Assembly: GCA_023416515.1 (NCBI GenBank)
Contig: JAEZHP010000118.1
Span: 1 to 43,964 of the forward strand
DNA length: 43,964 nucleotides
Source: Pseudomonadota bacterium
Lineage (GTDB): Bacteria; Pseudomonadota; Alphaproteobacteria; Sphingomonadales; Sphingomonadaceae
Direction: 5' to 3'
The notes beneath the pieces were generated by a model. That model ran no database searches. It was not told the origin of the DNA and was given only the letters and a program-made list of their open reading frames with translations. The position numbers were made by a program, and so were the translations under genes. Shown here piece by piece: positions 23,810 through 31,563 of the stretch (its first letter is position 1; each line of letters opens with the position of its first letter).

Positions 23810-25279
23810 TTGGCGACAGCATCTGCCCGTCCCGGACGCCAAGGCCGGGACCTTACGAGCGGACCGATCGGCCCGACGCTGCTCGCCTTCGCGCTTCCGA
23901 CGCTCGGGTCCTCGATCCTTCAGTCGCTGAACGGGTCGATCAACGCGATCTGGGTCGGGCGCTTCCTCGGCGAGGACGCGCTCGCCGCGACGACCAACGG
24001 CAACATCATCATGTTCATGCTGATGGCCTTCGTGTTCGGCTTCGGAATGGCCTCGACCATCCTGATCGGCCAGGCGTTCGGCCGCCGCGATGTCGAGGAG
24101 GCGCGGCGGGTGCTTGGGACGGCGATTGGATCGTTCGTCGCGATCGCTGCCCTCATCGCGGCCGCCGGCTGGCTGCTGGCGCCCTGGATTCTCGAACTCC
24201 TCGGCACTCCGGGCGAGGCGATGGGGCTCGCGCAGTCCTATCTGCGGGTGATCTTCGTCGCGATGCCCGGCGCTCTGATGCTGACGATGCTGATGATGGC
24301 GTTGAGGGGAAGCGGCGATTCCCTGACCCCGCTATGGTTCATGGGGCTGAGCGTGATCCTCGACGCCGGGCTCAATCCGGTCTTCATCCTCGGCCTCGGG
24401 CCGGCGCCGGAGCTGGGCATCGCGGGTGCCGGAATGGCGACCGCCATCGCCAATTATGTCAGCCTCGCCGCGATGCTGGCCTATATCTATGCGCGCGACC
24501 TGCCGCTGCGCCTGCGCGGGAGGGAGCTGTCCTTCCTTCGGCCCGACCCTGCCCTTCTCAGGACGTTGCTGGTCAAAGGCTTCCCGATGGGCCTGCAGAT
24601 GATCGTCATCACCACATCTGCGCTCGCAATGCTGAGCCTGGTCAACCAAGAAGGCGTTCACACCGCCGCCGCCTATGGCGTGACCCAGCAATTGTGGACC
24701 TATGTGCAGATGCCGGCGATGGCTCTTGGCGCCGCGGTGAGCGCGATGGCGGCCCAGAATATCGGCGCCGGCAAGTGGGATCGCGTGTCGCGGATCACCC
24801 GCGCCGGAGTGATCTACAATCTATTCATGACCGGAGCGCTGATCGTTCTTCTGACTTTCGCGGACCGCTATGCGCTGGGCCTGTTCCTCGGCGGGGACAG
24901 CCCGGCGCTTCCGATCGCCGAACATATCCATCTGGTCGCGACCTGGGGCTTCCTGTTCTTCGGAGTCAGCCTCGTCCTGTTCGGAACGGTGCGCGCCAAT
25001 GGCGAGGTGGTGTGGCCGCTGATCATCCTGTTCATCACGATGTACCCGGTTCGGCTCGGCTTCGTGTTCGGCGCCTATGCCTGGCTCGGCACCGATGCTT
25101 TGTGGCTGAGCTTCCCGATCGGCATGGTCGCGACGATGCTGATGGCCACGGCGCTCTACTTCCACGGCGGCTGGCGCCGAGCTCGGATGGCGCCCGAGGC
25201 TCGGCCGGACGAGCACGAATGCCGGGAACAGGCCGAGGCGGTGCGCGAGCCCGGCGGAGCGCTCAGCCCCGCGGCCTAA
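23810..25279 (+). CDS. MATE-family multidrug efflux transporter
   Basis: The 489-aa protein has about 12 hydrophobic spans and the repeated MATE halves. The first starts IGPTLLAFALPTLGSSILQS with SINAIWVGRFLGEDALAATT. The second includes GFPMGLQMIVITTSALAMLS and AQNIGAGKWDRVSRI. Such exporters use Na+ or H+ gradients to expel drugs and other compounds across the inner membrane. The TTG at 23810 has GGGAG 7 nt before it. It ends by a 4-bp overlap with the convergent glycosidase gene. The substrate cannot be told. Confidence 0.92.
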   Translation: MATASARPGRQGRDLTSGPIGPTLLAFALPTLGSSILQSLNGSINAIWVGRFLGEDALAATTNGNIIMFMLMAFVFGFGMASTILIGQAFGRRDVEEARRVLGTAIGSFVAIAALIAAAGWLLAPWILELLGTPGEAMGLAQSYLRVIFVAMPGALMLTMLMMALRGSGDSLTPLWFMGLSVILDAGLNPVFILGLGPAPELGIAGAGMATAIANYVSLAAMLAYIYARDLPLRLRGRELSFLRPDPALLRTLLVKGFPMGLQMIVITTSALAMLSLVNQEGVHTAAAYGVTQQLWTYVQMPAMALGAAVSAMAAQNIGAGKWDRVSRITRAGVIYNLFMTGALIVLLTFADRYALGLFLGGDSPALPIAEHIHLVATWGFLFFGVSLVLFGTVRANGEVVWPLIILFITMYPVRLGFVFGAYAWLGTDALWLSFPIGMVATMLMATALYFHGGWRRARMAPEARPDEHECREQAEAVREPGGALSPAA

Positions 25280-26094
25280 TTCCTTTCGGAAAAGACTGCG
25301 ATCAGGGGCCCGAGCGAAGGATAGGCGTCCATCCGGCCGGCTGGGCGGTCCCAGAGGCTGGAGACGGCGCCGTCGAGGAAGAGGGCGTTGGAGCAGCCGA
25401 GGCGGTCGCGGAACAGGCGGGCGAAGCGGCCGAACGAGACCGGCTCGTCGCTGATGGCGAACCAGGCGGTGTCCGCGTCCGCCACGCCGACTCCGTTGCG
25501 GACGTGGAGGGAGGCACCGTTCTTGCTGAAGCGCGGGTGGAGCTGGCCGTCGATGACCAGCATCGGACCGGACTGGGTGGCCCAGCGAATGCCGGCCGAG
25601 GGCCGGTAGTCGTCGCTGGCGACGACTGCGACACGTCCTTCCCGGTCGACCGTGAAGACGCCGTTGGGCTTCAAATGGAAATTGCCGCTGGCGTTGCGGG
25701 TGTTGAGGCCGCGGCGCTCGTTCCCGTCTTCCACATAGAGGCCGATTGGACGGCCGCCGCGGTCGTACATTCCTGCGTTCATTGCGAAGCGAAGCGCTCC
25801 CGCACGCTCGCCGAGATGGCGTTCCAGAGCGGCGAGGCTGCGCAGGGGCCGGCGGCCGGGATCGAGGAAAAGCTCGATGCGGTCCTCGCCGCGCCGGTAG
25901 CGGCAGGCGGTAAAGCGGCTTCCTTCGAACTCGATCCGCTCGCAGGCGCTCTCGGCCGGGGCCAGCAGGTCGTCGAGGGCTCGCGGCTGCGGCGCGGGCT
26001 CGGATCGGGGCCACAACAGCCATGCCGCACCGCCGGCAGCGGCGATCAGCAGGGCTGTGGTGGCAGCGCGTCGGCTAGAGCGAATAGCCGCCAT
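25276..26094 (-). CDS. Phosphodiester glycosidase (NAGPA-domain) family protein
   Basis: The 272-aa product starts MAAIRSSRRAATTALLIAAA, a signal or anchor sequence, so it probably acts in the periplasm. The remaining domain fits the NAGPA/YigE-type fold: ALRFAMNAGMYDRGGRPIGL, GLNTRNASGNFHLKPNGVF, WATQSGPMLVIDGQLHPRF, and the final LFLDGAVSSLW. These enzymes cleave GlcNAc-alpha-phosphodiesters or related glycosidic phosphodiesters. Its first 20 nt overlap the end of the SDR gene upstream, so they form an operon. Confidence 0.85.
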   Translation of the reverse strand: MAAIRSSRRAATTALLIAAAGGAAWLLWPRSEPAPQPRALDDLLAPAESACERIEFEGSRFTACRYRRGEDRIELFLDPGRRPLRSLAALERHLGERAGALRFAMNAGMYDRGGRPIGLYVEDGNERRGLNTRNASGNFHLKPNGVFTVDREGRVAVVASDDYRPSAGIRWATQSGPMLVIDGQLHPRFSKNGASLHVRNGVGVADADTAWFAISDEPVSFGRFARLFRDRLGCSNALFLDGAVSSLWDRPAGRMDAYPSLGPLIAVFSERN

Positions 26095-26818
26095 CCGTGA
26101 CCAGGGTTGCGCCGGTGTTGAAGCCGGCGGCGTCGGAGAGGAGGAAGGCGATCTGGGCCGCGATCTCCTCGGGCTTTGCGTAGCGGGCGAGGGGAGTCGC
26201 CATGCTCGCCATGGCGGTATAGGCCGCCTCCTCGCTGCCATGGGCAGCGACCAGGTCCCTGAAGAAAGCGAGGTTGGACCAGATCGGGGTCTCGACTCCG
26301 CCTGGGGCGATCGCGTTGACCCGGATCTTGTCGCGCGCACCTTCCTTGGCGGCGATTCGAGCGAGCTGGAGGACAGCCGCTTTCGACGCGCCGTAGGCCG
26401 CGATTCCCGGCTCCGCCTTGATACCGGCGACTGAGGCCGTGACGACGATGCCGCCGCCGCGCCCGGTCGCCTTGATGGCGCGCATCGCCGCGCTGAGGCT
26501 GAGGAAAGCGCCGTCGAGGTTGACGCTCATCACCCGCCGCCACTCGGCGAAGGAGAGGTCGGCGATCGGCGTGCCTCCTTCGCCGATGCCTGCGTTGATC
26601 ACGGCGTGGGTGAGGCCGGTGAGATCGGCGTCGCGCCAGAGCTGCTCGTCCGCGACGTCGCCGATGAGCTTGGGCGCATCGAAGGCGCACAAGCCGCCTT
26701 CGTCCCGGTCCATCAGGATGAGCTTCGCGCCGCGCTCGGCAAGGAGGCGCGCGGTGGCCGCGCCGATGCCGGATGCGGCGCCGGTGACGAGGATGGTGGC
26801 GTCTGAAAGGTCGGACAT
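26075..26818 (-). CDS. Short-chain dehydrogenase/reductase
   Basis: The 247-aa enzyme has the classical SDR layout: cofactor loop TGAASGIG (12-19), NAG in HAVINAGIGEG (about 75), catalytic Ser129 (VTASVAG), Tyr142 and Lys146 (YGASK), and a C-terminal GATLVTDGGYSL. It probably uses NAD(H), judging from Asp37 after the second strand (LILMDRDEGG), but this is only indicative. The substrate is unknown. It is followed by the overlapping phosphodiester glycosidase gene. A repeat element separates it from the sigma-54 activator gene. Confidence 0.9.
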   Translation of the reverse strand: MSDLSDATILVTGAASGIGAATARLLAERGAKLILMDRDEGGLCAFDAPKLIGDVADEQLWRDADLTGLTHAVINAGIGEGGTPIADLSFAEWRRVMSVNLDGAFLSLSAAMRAIKATGRGGGIVVTASVAGIKAEPGIAAYGASKAAVLQLARIAAKEGARDKIRVNAIAPGGVETPIWSNLAFFRDLVAAHGSEEAAYTAMASMATPLARYAKPEEIAAQIAFLLSDAAGFNTGATLVTDGGYSL

Positions 26819-26833
26819 ATGCCCAGATACCCG

Positions 26834-26900
26834 CTCGTCCCGAGCGAAGTCGAGGGCAGCTTACACGGAGTTGGAGCGCGCTTCGTTCGCACGGGACGAG
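26834..26900. repeat. REP-like inverted repeat between SDR and regulator genes
   Basis: CTCGTCCCG (26834-26842) and CGGGACGAG (26892-26900) form perfect outer arms, with a partly matching inner extension (AGCGAAG against CTTCGTTCG). The left arm, CTCGTCCCGAGCGAAGTCGA, resembles a dispersed intergenic repeat I know from sphingomonad genomes. It fills most of the 26819-26924 gap, which has no gene, and may also act as a terminator. Confidence 0.55.
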
Positions 26901-26924
26901 CCCAGACCGCGGAAGCTTGCCCGT

Positions 26925-28382
26925 CTAAGCGGCGTTCTCGATGCCGAGTTCGCCGAGCTTTCGGTAGAGGGTCGAGCGGCCGATGCCGAGGCGGCGGGCG
27001 ACTTCGGTCATCCGGCCGCGATAGTGGCCGATGGCGAGGCGGATGACGTCGGATTCGATGTCGTCGAGCTTCCGGAGGTGGCCGTCGGGCTCGTAGAGGG
27101 TGATTCCGGGCCCGTGCGCCATGGCAGCCGTCGCGGACGCGCCGTTGAGGCGCTTGGCATGATAGTCGTCGACGCGGCGGCCATAGGTCGCCTCCGCGGC
27201 GATCTGCGGGAAGTCGGCGGCGGTGAGGGCGTCGCTCTCGCACAGGACGGCGGCGCGGAAGAGGGCGTTCTGGAGCTGGCGGACGTTGCCCGGCCAGCCG
27301 TAGGACATCAGCACCGCGAGGGCGTCGTCGGTGATCGACAGATGGCGCATCCCGGGCTGCTCGGCGATCCGCGAGAGCAGGTGGCGGGCAAGGCCCGGAA
27401 GGTCGGTGATGCGCTCGCGAAGCGGCGGGATCGCGACGTGGACGACGTTCAGGCGGTAATAGAGATCCTCGCGGAAATTGCCTGCGGCCACCTCCTCGTT
27501 GAGGCGGCGGTTGGTGGCGGCGATGATCCGCACGTCGACCGTGTTGGTGATCCGGCTGCCGAGGCGCTGGATTTCGCCGCTCTCGATCGCTCGCAGAAGC
27601 TTGACCTGAGTGTCGAGCGGAAGCTCGCCGACCTCGTCGAGGAAGATGGTCGAGCCGTCGGCGTCCTCGAAGCGGCCGATATGGCGGTCGAACGCGCCGG
27701 TGAAGGCGCCTTTCTCATGGCCGAACAGGACCGATTCGACGAGGTTCTGCGGAATGGCGCCGCAATTGACGATGTGAAGCTGCTTCTTGCCGCGCGGCGA
27801 TGCGGCGTGGATCGCCTGGGCGATGATTTCCTTGCCGGTGCCGCTCTCGCCTTCGATGAGGACGGGCACCCGGGCGCGGGCGGCCTTGGCGGCGACCGCG
27901 AGGGCCGAGCGGAATAGCGGCGCCGAGCCGACGATCTCGTCGAAGCCCAGCGGCTTGCTGATCTTTTCCGAGAGCGGGCGGAGCTCGCCAGAGGATTTGC
28001 GGCGGTCGGTGGCAGCGTCGAGGGCGGTAAGAAGCCGGTCGGGCGCGAGCGGCTTCACGAGGAAGTCGTTGGCGCCGGCGCGCATCGCCTCGACCGCGGT
28101 CGCGACCGAGGTCTGGGCGGTCAGAACGAGGAGCGGGAGATTGGGGCGAAGGGCGCGGATCTCGCGGATCTGGGCAGCGCCTTCCGCGCCGGGAAGCCAC
28201 AGATCGAGCACGATCGCGTCGAAATTCGGCTCCTGGGGGTCGGCCAACATCTTCTGCGCGGTCTCGACGTCGGAGGCGCCGCGTACCCACCAGCCGGCGC
28301 GGGCGCCGATGGCGCTGACCAGCCGCCGCTGCGCCGGTTCGTCGTCGATCAGGAGCAGGCAGCGTGTCGGGTCTGGACGCAT
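26925..28382 (-). CDS. Sigma-54-dependent response regulator, NtrC family
   Basis: This 485-aa activator has a receiver domain (1-120; Asp60 acceptor in VLDLWLPG, Lys110), an AAA+ domain (about 148-375) and a C-terminal Fis-type helix-turn-helix (MTEVARRLGIGRSTLYRKL). The AAA+ part has Walker A GESGTGKE (178-185), the sigma-54-contacting GAFTGA (225-230) and Walker B TIFLDE (245-250). It should activate RpoN promoters when phosphorylated. The ATG at 28382 is 6 nt after GGAAGG; an ATG and a TTG just upstream are less well spaced. No cognate kinase gene is adjacent, and its targets are unknown. Confidence 0.93.
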   Translation of the reverse strand: MRPDPTRCLLLIDDEPAQRRLVSAIGARAGWWVRGASDVETAQKMLADPQEPNFDAIVLDLWLPGAEGAAQIREIRALRPNLPLLVLTAQTSVATAVEAMRAGANDFLVKPLAPDRLLTALDAATDRRKSSGELRPLSEKISKPLGFDEIVGSAPLFRSALAVAAKAARARVPVLIEGESGTGKEIIAQAIHAASPRGKKQLHIVNCGAIPQNLVESVLFGHEKGAFTGAFDRHIGRFEDADGSTIFLDEVGELPLDTQVKLLRAIESGEIQRLGSRITNTVDVRIIAATNRRLNEEVAAGNFREDLYYRLNVVHVAIPPLRERITDLPGLARHLLSRIAEQPGMRHLSITDDALAVLMSYGWPGNVRQLQNALFRAAVLCESDALTAADFPQIAAEATYGRRVDDYHAKRLNGASATAAMAHGPGITLYEPDGHLRKLDDIESDVIRLAIGHYRGRMTEVARRLGIGRSTLYRKLGELGIENAA

Positions 28383-28518
28383 CATCAACCTTCCGTGGAA
28401 GGCATCGTCCTACTCGCGACTGGTAAAAGCGGCCTTAAGCCGGCGCGGAGCGCATGCCTTCCCTCCCCCCGAGGAGGTTGTTAGAAGGGCGCCGACATCG
28501 AAGCATAAGAGGGATTCA

Positions 28519-28656
28519 ATGGCTGGCGAGATCGACCATCGCAAGGAATTCGAGGCTCACGAAGGGACCTATAATTTCTTCACCAAGCTGATGGCGCGGA
28601 GCACGATCATCGCTGTCGTCGCCGCCGCGATCGTGATCTGGCTGATCGTCAGCTAA
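28519..28656 (+). CDS. aa3-type cytochrome c oxidase subunit IV
   Basis: The 45-aa protein is a classic small oxidase subunit IV of alphaproteobacteria: an N-terminal HRKEFEAHEGTYNFFTKLM region on the cytoplasmic side and one membrane helix (STIIAVVAAAIVIWLIVS) to the C-terminus. It packs against the large subunits of the aa3 oxidase. Those subunits are not in this window. The pairing with the transhydrogenase gene pntAA downstream (16 nt) is a common arrangement in this class. Confidence 0.85.
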   Translation: MAGEIDHRKEFEAHEGTYNFFTKLMARSTIIAVVAAAIVIWLIVS

Positions 28657-28672
28657 AGGGGGCTTCGGGGGG

Positions 28673-29803
28673 ATGAAAATCGCGGTCCTGAAGGAAACGG
28701 CCGACGGGGAGCGCCGCGTCGCTGCCACTCCGGAGACCGCGAAAAAGTTCATCGCCCTCGGAGCGAGCGTCGCGGTCGAGGCCGGAGCGGGCGCGAGCGC
28801 CTCCATCTCCAATGAGGATTATGCCGCGGCCGGCGCGACGGTTGCTCCGCGGCACGAAGTTCTGACCGGCGCCGAGGCGGTGCTTGCGGTGCAGGGTCCC
28901 GACCCCGCCGAACTGAACGGAATCGCTCCGGGCGCTCTGGTCGTCGCGGCGCTGGACCCGTTCGGCAACCGCGAACGGATCGACGGCTATGCAGGCAAGG
29001 GCGTCGAGGCGCTGGCCATGGAGTTCATGCCGCGCATCACCCGCGCGCAGTCGATGGACATCCTGTCGAGCCAGGCCAACCTCGCCGGGTACAAGGCGGT
29101 GCTTGATGCCGCCGCGGAATATGGCCGCGCCTTCCCGATGATGATGACCGCGGCGGGCACCGTCGCTGCGGCCAAGCTGTTCGTCATGGGCGTCGGAGTC
29201 GCGGGGCTACAGGCGATCGCGACCGGGCGCCGGCTCGGGGCGCAAGTGTCGGCGACCGACGTCAGGAGCGCGACCAAGGAACAGATCCTGTCGCTAGGAG
29301 CCAAGCCGATCTTCGTCGAGAATGTCGCCGGGATCGAGGGCGAGGGCGCGGGCGGCTACGCGACCGAGATGTCCGACGAATATAAGGCTGCGCAGGCGGA
29401 GCTCGTTTCCAGCCACATCGCCAAGCAGGATATCGTCATCACCACCGCCTTGATCCCGGGCCGGCCGGCGCCGCGGCTGATCAGCGACGCTCAACTTCAG
29501 ACGATGCGGCCGGGAAGCGTGATCGTCGATCTGGCGGTCGAGCAGGGCGGCAATGTCGAGGGATCGGCCCCCGGCGAGGTTGTCGTGCGGCACGGCGTCA
29601 AGATCGTCGGCCACCGCAACGTCGCGAGCCGGTTGGCCGCAGATTCCTCGGCGCTCTTCTCTCGGAACCTCTACAATTTCCTCAGCGCCTTCTGGGACGC
29701 CGAGACCAAGCGGCCGGTGCTCCCCGACGACGACGAGATCGTCCAGGGCGTCCGCCTCACCCGCGGCGGCCAGGTGGTGAACGCGAGGCTGCTGGGGGCG
29801 TGA
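28673..29803 (+). CDS. pntAA: NAD(P) transhydrogenase subunit alpha 1 (NAD-binding domain I)
   Basis: The 376-aa protein is the NAD(H)-binding domain of the proton-translocating transhydrogenase, which drives NADPH formation from NADH with the proton gradient. It begins MKIAVLKETADGERRVAATP, and has the mobile-region and Rossmann blocks MTAAGTVAAAKLFVMGVGVAGLQAI and RSATKEQILSLGAKPI. Length fits the split PntAA form (about 375-385). A GGGGGG ribosome site precedes the ATG. The membrane part (pntAB) would normally follow directly; here three other genes intervene. Confidence 0.96.
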   Translation: MKIAVLKETADGERRVAATPETAKKFIALGASVAVEAGAGASASISNEDYAAAGATVAPRHEVLTGAEAVLAVQGPDPAELNGIAPGALVVAALDPFGNRERIDGYAGKGVEALAMEFMPRITRAQSMDILSSQANLAGYKAVLDAAAEYGRAFPMMMTAAGTVAAAKLFVMGVGVAGLQAIATGRRLGAQVSATDVRSATKEQILSLGAKPIFVENVAGIEGEGAGGYATEMSDEYKAAQAELVSSHIAKQDIVITTALIPGRPAPRLISDAQLQTMRPGSVIVDLAVEQGGNVEGSAPGEVVVRHGVKIVGHRNVASRLAADSSALFSRNLYNFLSAFWDAETKRPVLPDDDEIVQGVRLTRGGQVVNARLLGA

Positions 29804-30180
29804 ACTCTGTCGCTGCATCGCTTCTCTGGCTTGCCGCGATCGGACAGGCGAGTGCCAACACGGTTGCCAGCGATACCAACGAATTCGAAGCGCGGACGGG
29901 CCTGGATAGCCATTTGGATCGCGCCTGGGCTGCGCTGAACGAGGCTGGAACTCATACGTGCAGCAGCCGAGAAGCGCGCCAGCGCTATGGGCCGTTATGG
30001 GAGAGGTTCACCCGCGCCATGGACAATGCGGAAGGCATTCTGGGGCGGCGGCCAGCCACGGCCGTTTACGTCAATTCCTGCCTGAGGCGCACGCACTGGC
30101 GAAGATTCGAAAGATCGCTACGGACCGCCGACCGCCACTTACAGCAGGCGGAGAGTCTGATCCGGCGGGGAGCCCGATAG
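29800..30180 (+). CDS. Secreted hypothetical protein in the pnt locus
   Basis: The GTG at 29800 overlaps the stop of pntAA (GTGA) and gives 126 aa. A signal peptide is likely (NSVAASLLWLAAIGQASA). The mature part is helical and basic, with two cysteines (HTCSSREARQRYGPLW and VNSCLRRTHWRRFER), which may form a disulfide in the periplasm, and a repeated Arg-rich C-terminus. I know no family. Base composition is slightly less GC-biased at third positions than its neighbours, consistent with later insertion. Its stop overlaps the next GTG (TAGTG). Confidence 0.55.
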   Translation: MNSVAASLLWLAAIGQASANTVASDTNEFEARTGLDSHLDRAWAALNEAGTHTCSSREARQRYGPLWERFTRAMDNAEGILGRRPATAVYVNSCLRRTHWRRFERSLRTADRHLQQAESLIRRGAR

Positions 30181-30548
30181 TGGGCTTCTTCTCAGCGACC
30201 GAGACCAGCGTTGACGATGTGCAGCGCGATTATGCGCCGATCCTGATTCCGGGGGAGAATGTGCTCGTCGCGTTCAAGACGGTCCGGGACCTGGTGTTCC
30301 TGACCAATTACCGGCTCGCCCTGGCCAACGTGCAGGGGCTGACCGGGCGCAAGGTCGAGGTTCAGTCGATCCCGTACAAGTCGATCGTCCGCTACAGCGT
30401 CGAGACCGCGGGAACGTTCGATCTCGATGCGGACCTCAAGATCTGGATGTCGGGAACCGCGACTCCGATCGAGGTCAAGATCGGGCGGGGCAGCAACACG
30501 GTCGGAGTGCAGCAGATCCTTGCGCGGGGCGTGTTCGGGCCGCGCTAG
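30180..30548 (+). CDS. PH-domain (bacterial PH-like) protein
   Basis: The 122-aa product reads MGFFSATETSVDDVQRDYAP followed by ILIPGENVLVAFKTVRDLVFLTNYRLALANVQGL, the bacterial PH fold pattern in which the 'VRDLVFLTNYRL' strand is typical of YvbH/bPH proteins. The later IVRYSVETAGTFDLDADLKI and EVKIGRGSNTVGVQQIL complete the barrel and final helix. Such proteins are small, cytosolic and of unknown function. It is translated through a one-base overlap with the upstream gene and ends in a 4-bp overlap with the reversed acetyltransferase gene. Confidence 0.75.
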   Translation: MGFFSATETSVDDVQRDYAPILIPGENVLVAFKTVRDLVFLTNYRLALANVQGLTGRKVEVQSIPYKSIVRYSVETAGTFDLDADLKIWMSGTATPIEVKIGRGSNTVGVQQILARGVFGPR

Positions 30549-31156
30549 CCCTCAATTTCCCGGGCGGGAACGCCCCAGACGGTGGCGCCCGCAGGCACGT
30601 CCTTCACCACCACCGCTCCCATGCCGATGGTCGCGCCTTCGCCGATAACGAGGGGGCGCTCGGCACTTCCGTTGCGGATCACCGCGCCGGCGCCGACGAA
30701 GACTCCGTCGCCGATATGGACGGTGCCGTTGCAGGTCGTGCGCGGCGAGAAGGTGACGTAGTCGCCGATCACGCAGTCGTGGCTGACCTGGGCGAAGACA
30801 TTGGCCTGGAAATGGCGGCCGATCGTGACGGCGTTGTTGATCGCGACGAAGTCGCAGATCTGGGCGCCTTCGCCGATGCGCGCGGACGGGGAGACGATGG
30901 CGCTCGACGCGACCACCGAGCCGAATGCTCGGCCGGCGAAGCGCTCGGCGACGGCCTTGCGGCCAGCGGACGTGCCGAGGGCGACGACGAGCCGGTCGTC
31001 GGGCTGGAGTGAGTCGGGCGAGATCAGGGGAATGTTCTGGACTTCAGCCGCGTCGGGCTGGTCGACGACGAAGACGATCGGCCAGTCGCTGCTTCGCCTG
31101 GCGATGTCGGCGAGCTCGCGGCCCATGCCGCCGGCGCCGAAGATTGCGAGCCTCAC
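30545..31156 (-). CDS. NeuD/PglD-type sugar O- or N-acetyltransferase
   Basis: The 203-aa product starts MRLAIFGAGGMGRELADIA, a small nucleotide-binding-like N-domain as in PglD. A left-handed beta-helix of hexapeptide repeats follows (SAIVSPSARIGEGAQICDF; VSHDCVIGDYVTFSPRTTC; VHIGDGVFVGAGAVIRNG; GEGATIGMGAVVVKDVPAG) and ends WGVPARE. The His of VSHDCVIGD is the likely general base. It probably acetylates a UDP-amino sugar or sialic-acid-like precursor. The GTG start at 31156 fits the family. It lies reversed within the pnt locus. Confidence 0.82.
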   Translation of the reverse strand: MRLAIFGAGGMGRELADIARRSSDWPIVFVVDQPDAAEVQNIPLISPDSLQPDDRLVVALGTSAGRKAVAERFAGRAFGSVVASSAIVSPSARIGEGAQICDFVAINNAVTIGRHFQANVFAQVSHDCVIGDYVTFSPRTTCNGTVHIGDGVFVGAGAVIRNGSAERPLVIGEGATIGMGAVVVKDVPAGATVWGVPAREIEG

Positions 31157-31278
31157 CCGGTCGCCCCCCTGTTGATCCTGCCTCCTCGCTACGGCGCGGG
31201 AGGCCGGGGAACAAGGCGTCTCGACAGGCCGATGTTCCGCCGCCAAAGTGCCGCGCGAACAGGCAAGGGGGCCGGTGC

Positions 31279-31563
31279 GTGGACTTCATTTCGATCCTGT
31301 CGATTTTCGTGCTGGCCTGCTTCGTTGGCTATTTCGTGGTGTGGTCGGTCACTCCGGCGCTTCACACGCCGCTGATGGCGGTGACCAATGCGATCTCGTC
31401 GGTGATCATCGTCGGGGCGCTGATCGCGGCGGCGGCGGCGGGTTCGCCCTCGGCCAAGTGGCTGGGCCTCGCCGCGGTGGTGCTTGCCAGCGTCAACATC
31501 TTCGGCGGGTTCGCGGTGACCGAGCGAATGCTAGCGATGTACAAGAAGAAGGAGCGCAAATGA
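31279..31563 (+). CDS. pntAB: NAD(P) transhydrogenase subunit alpha 2 (membrane part)
   Basis: This 94-aa membrane subunit carries the helices of alpha domain II: FISILSIFVLACFVGYFVVW, TPALHTPLMAVTNAISSVII and WLGLAAVVLASVNIFGGFAV, ending MLAMYKKKERK. Together with PntB it forms the proton channel. The GTG at 31279 has AAGGGGG 8 nt upstream. Its stop overlaps the pntB ATG (ATGA). It lies 1.5 kb from pntAA, with the reversed acetyltransferase gene between; it therefore needs its own promoter, not clearly visible in 31157-31278. Confidence 0.93.
   Translation: MDFISILSIFVLACFVGYFVVWSVTPALHTPLMAVTNAISSVIIVGALIAAAAAGSPSAKWLGLAAVVLASVNIFGGFAVTERMLAMYKKKERK

Noticed and set aside
23782..26100. 772-aa open frame on the plus strand
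   Set aside because: Off-frame shadow across the MATE gene and antisense to the glycosidase gene; Arg/Pro-rich with no domain pattern.
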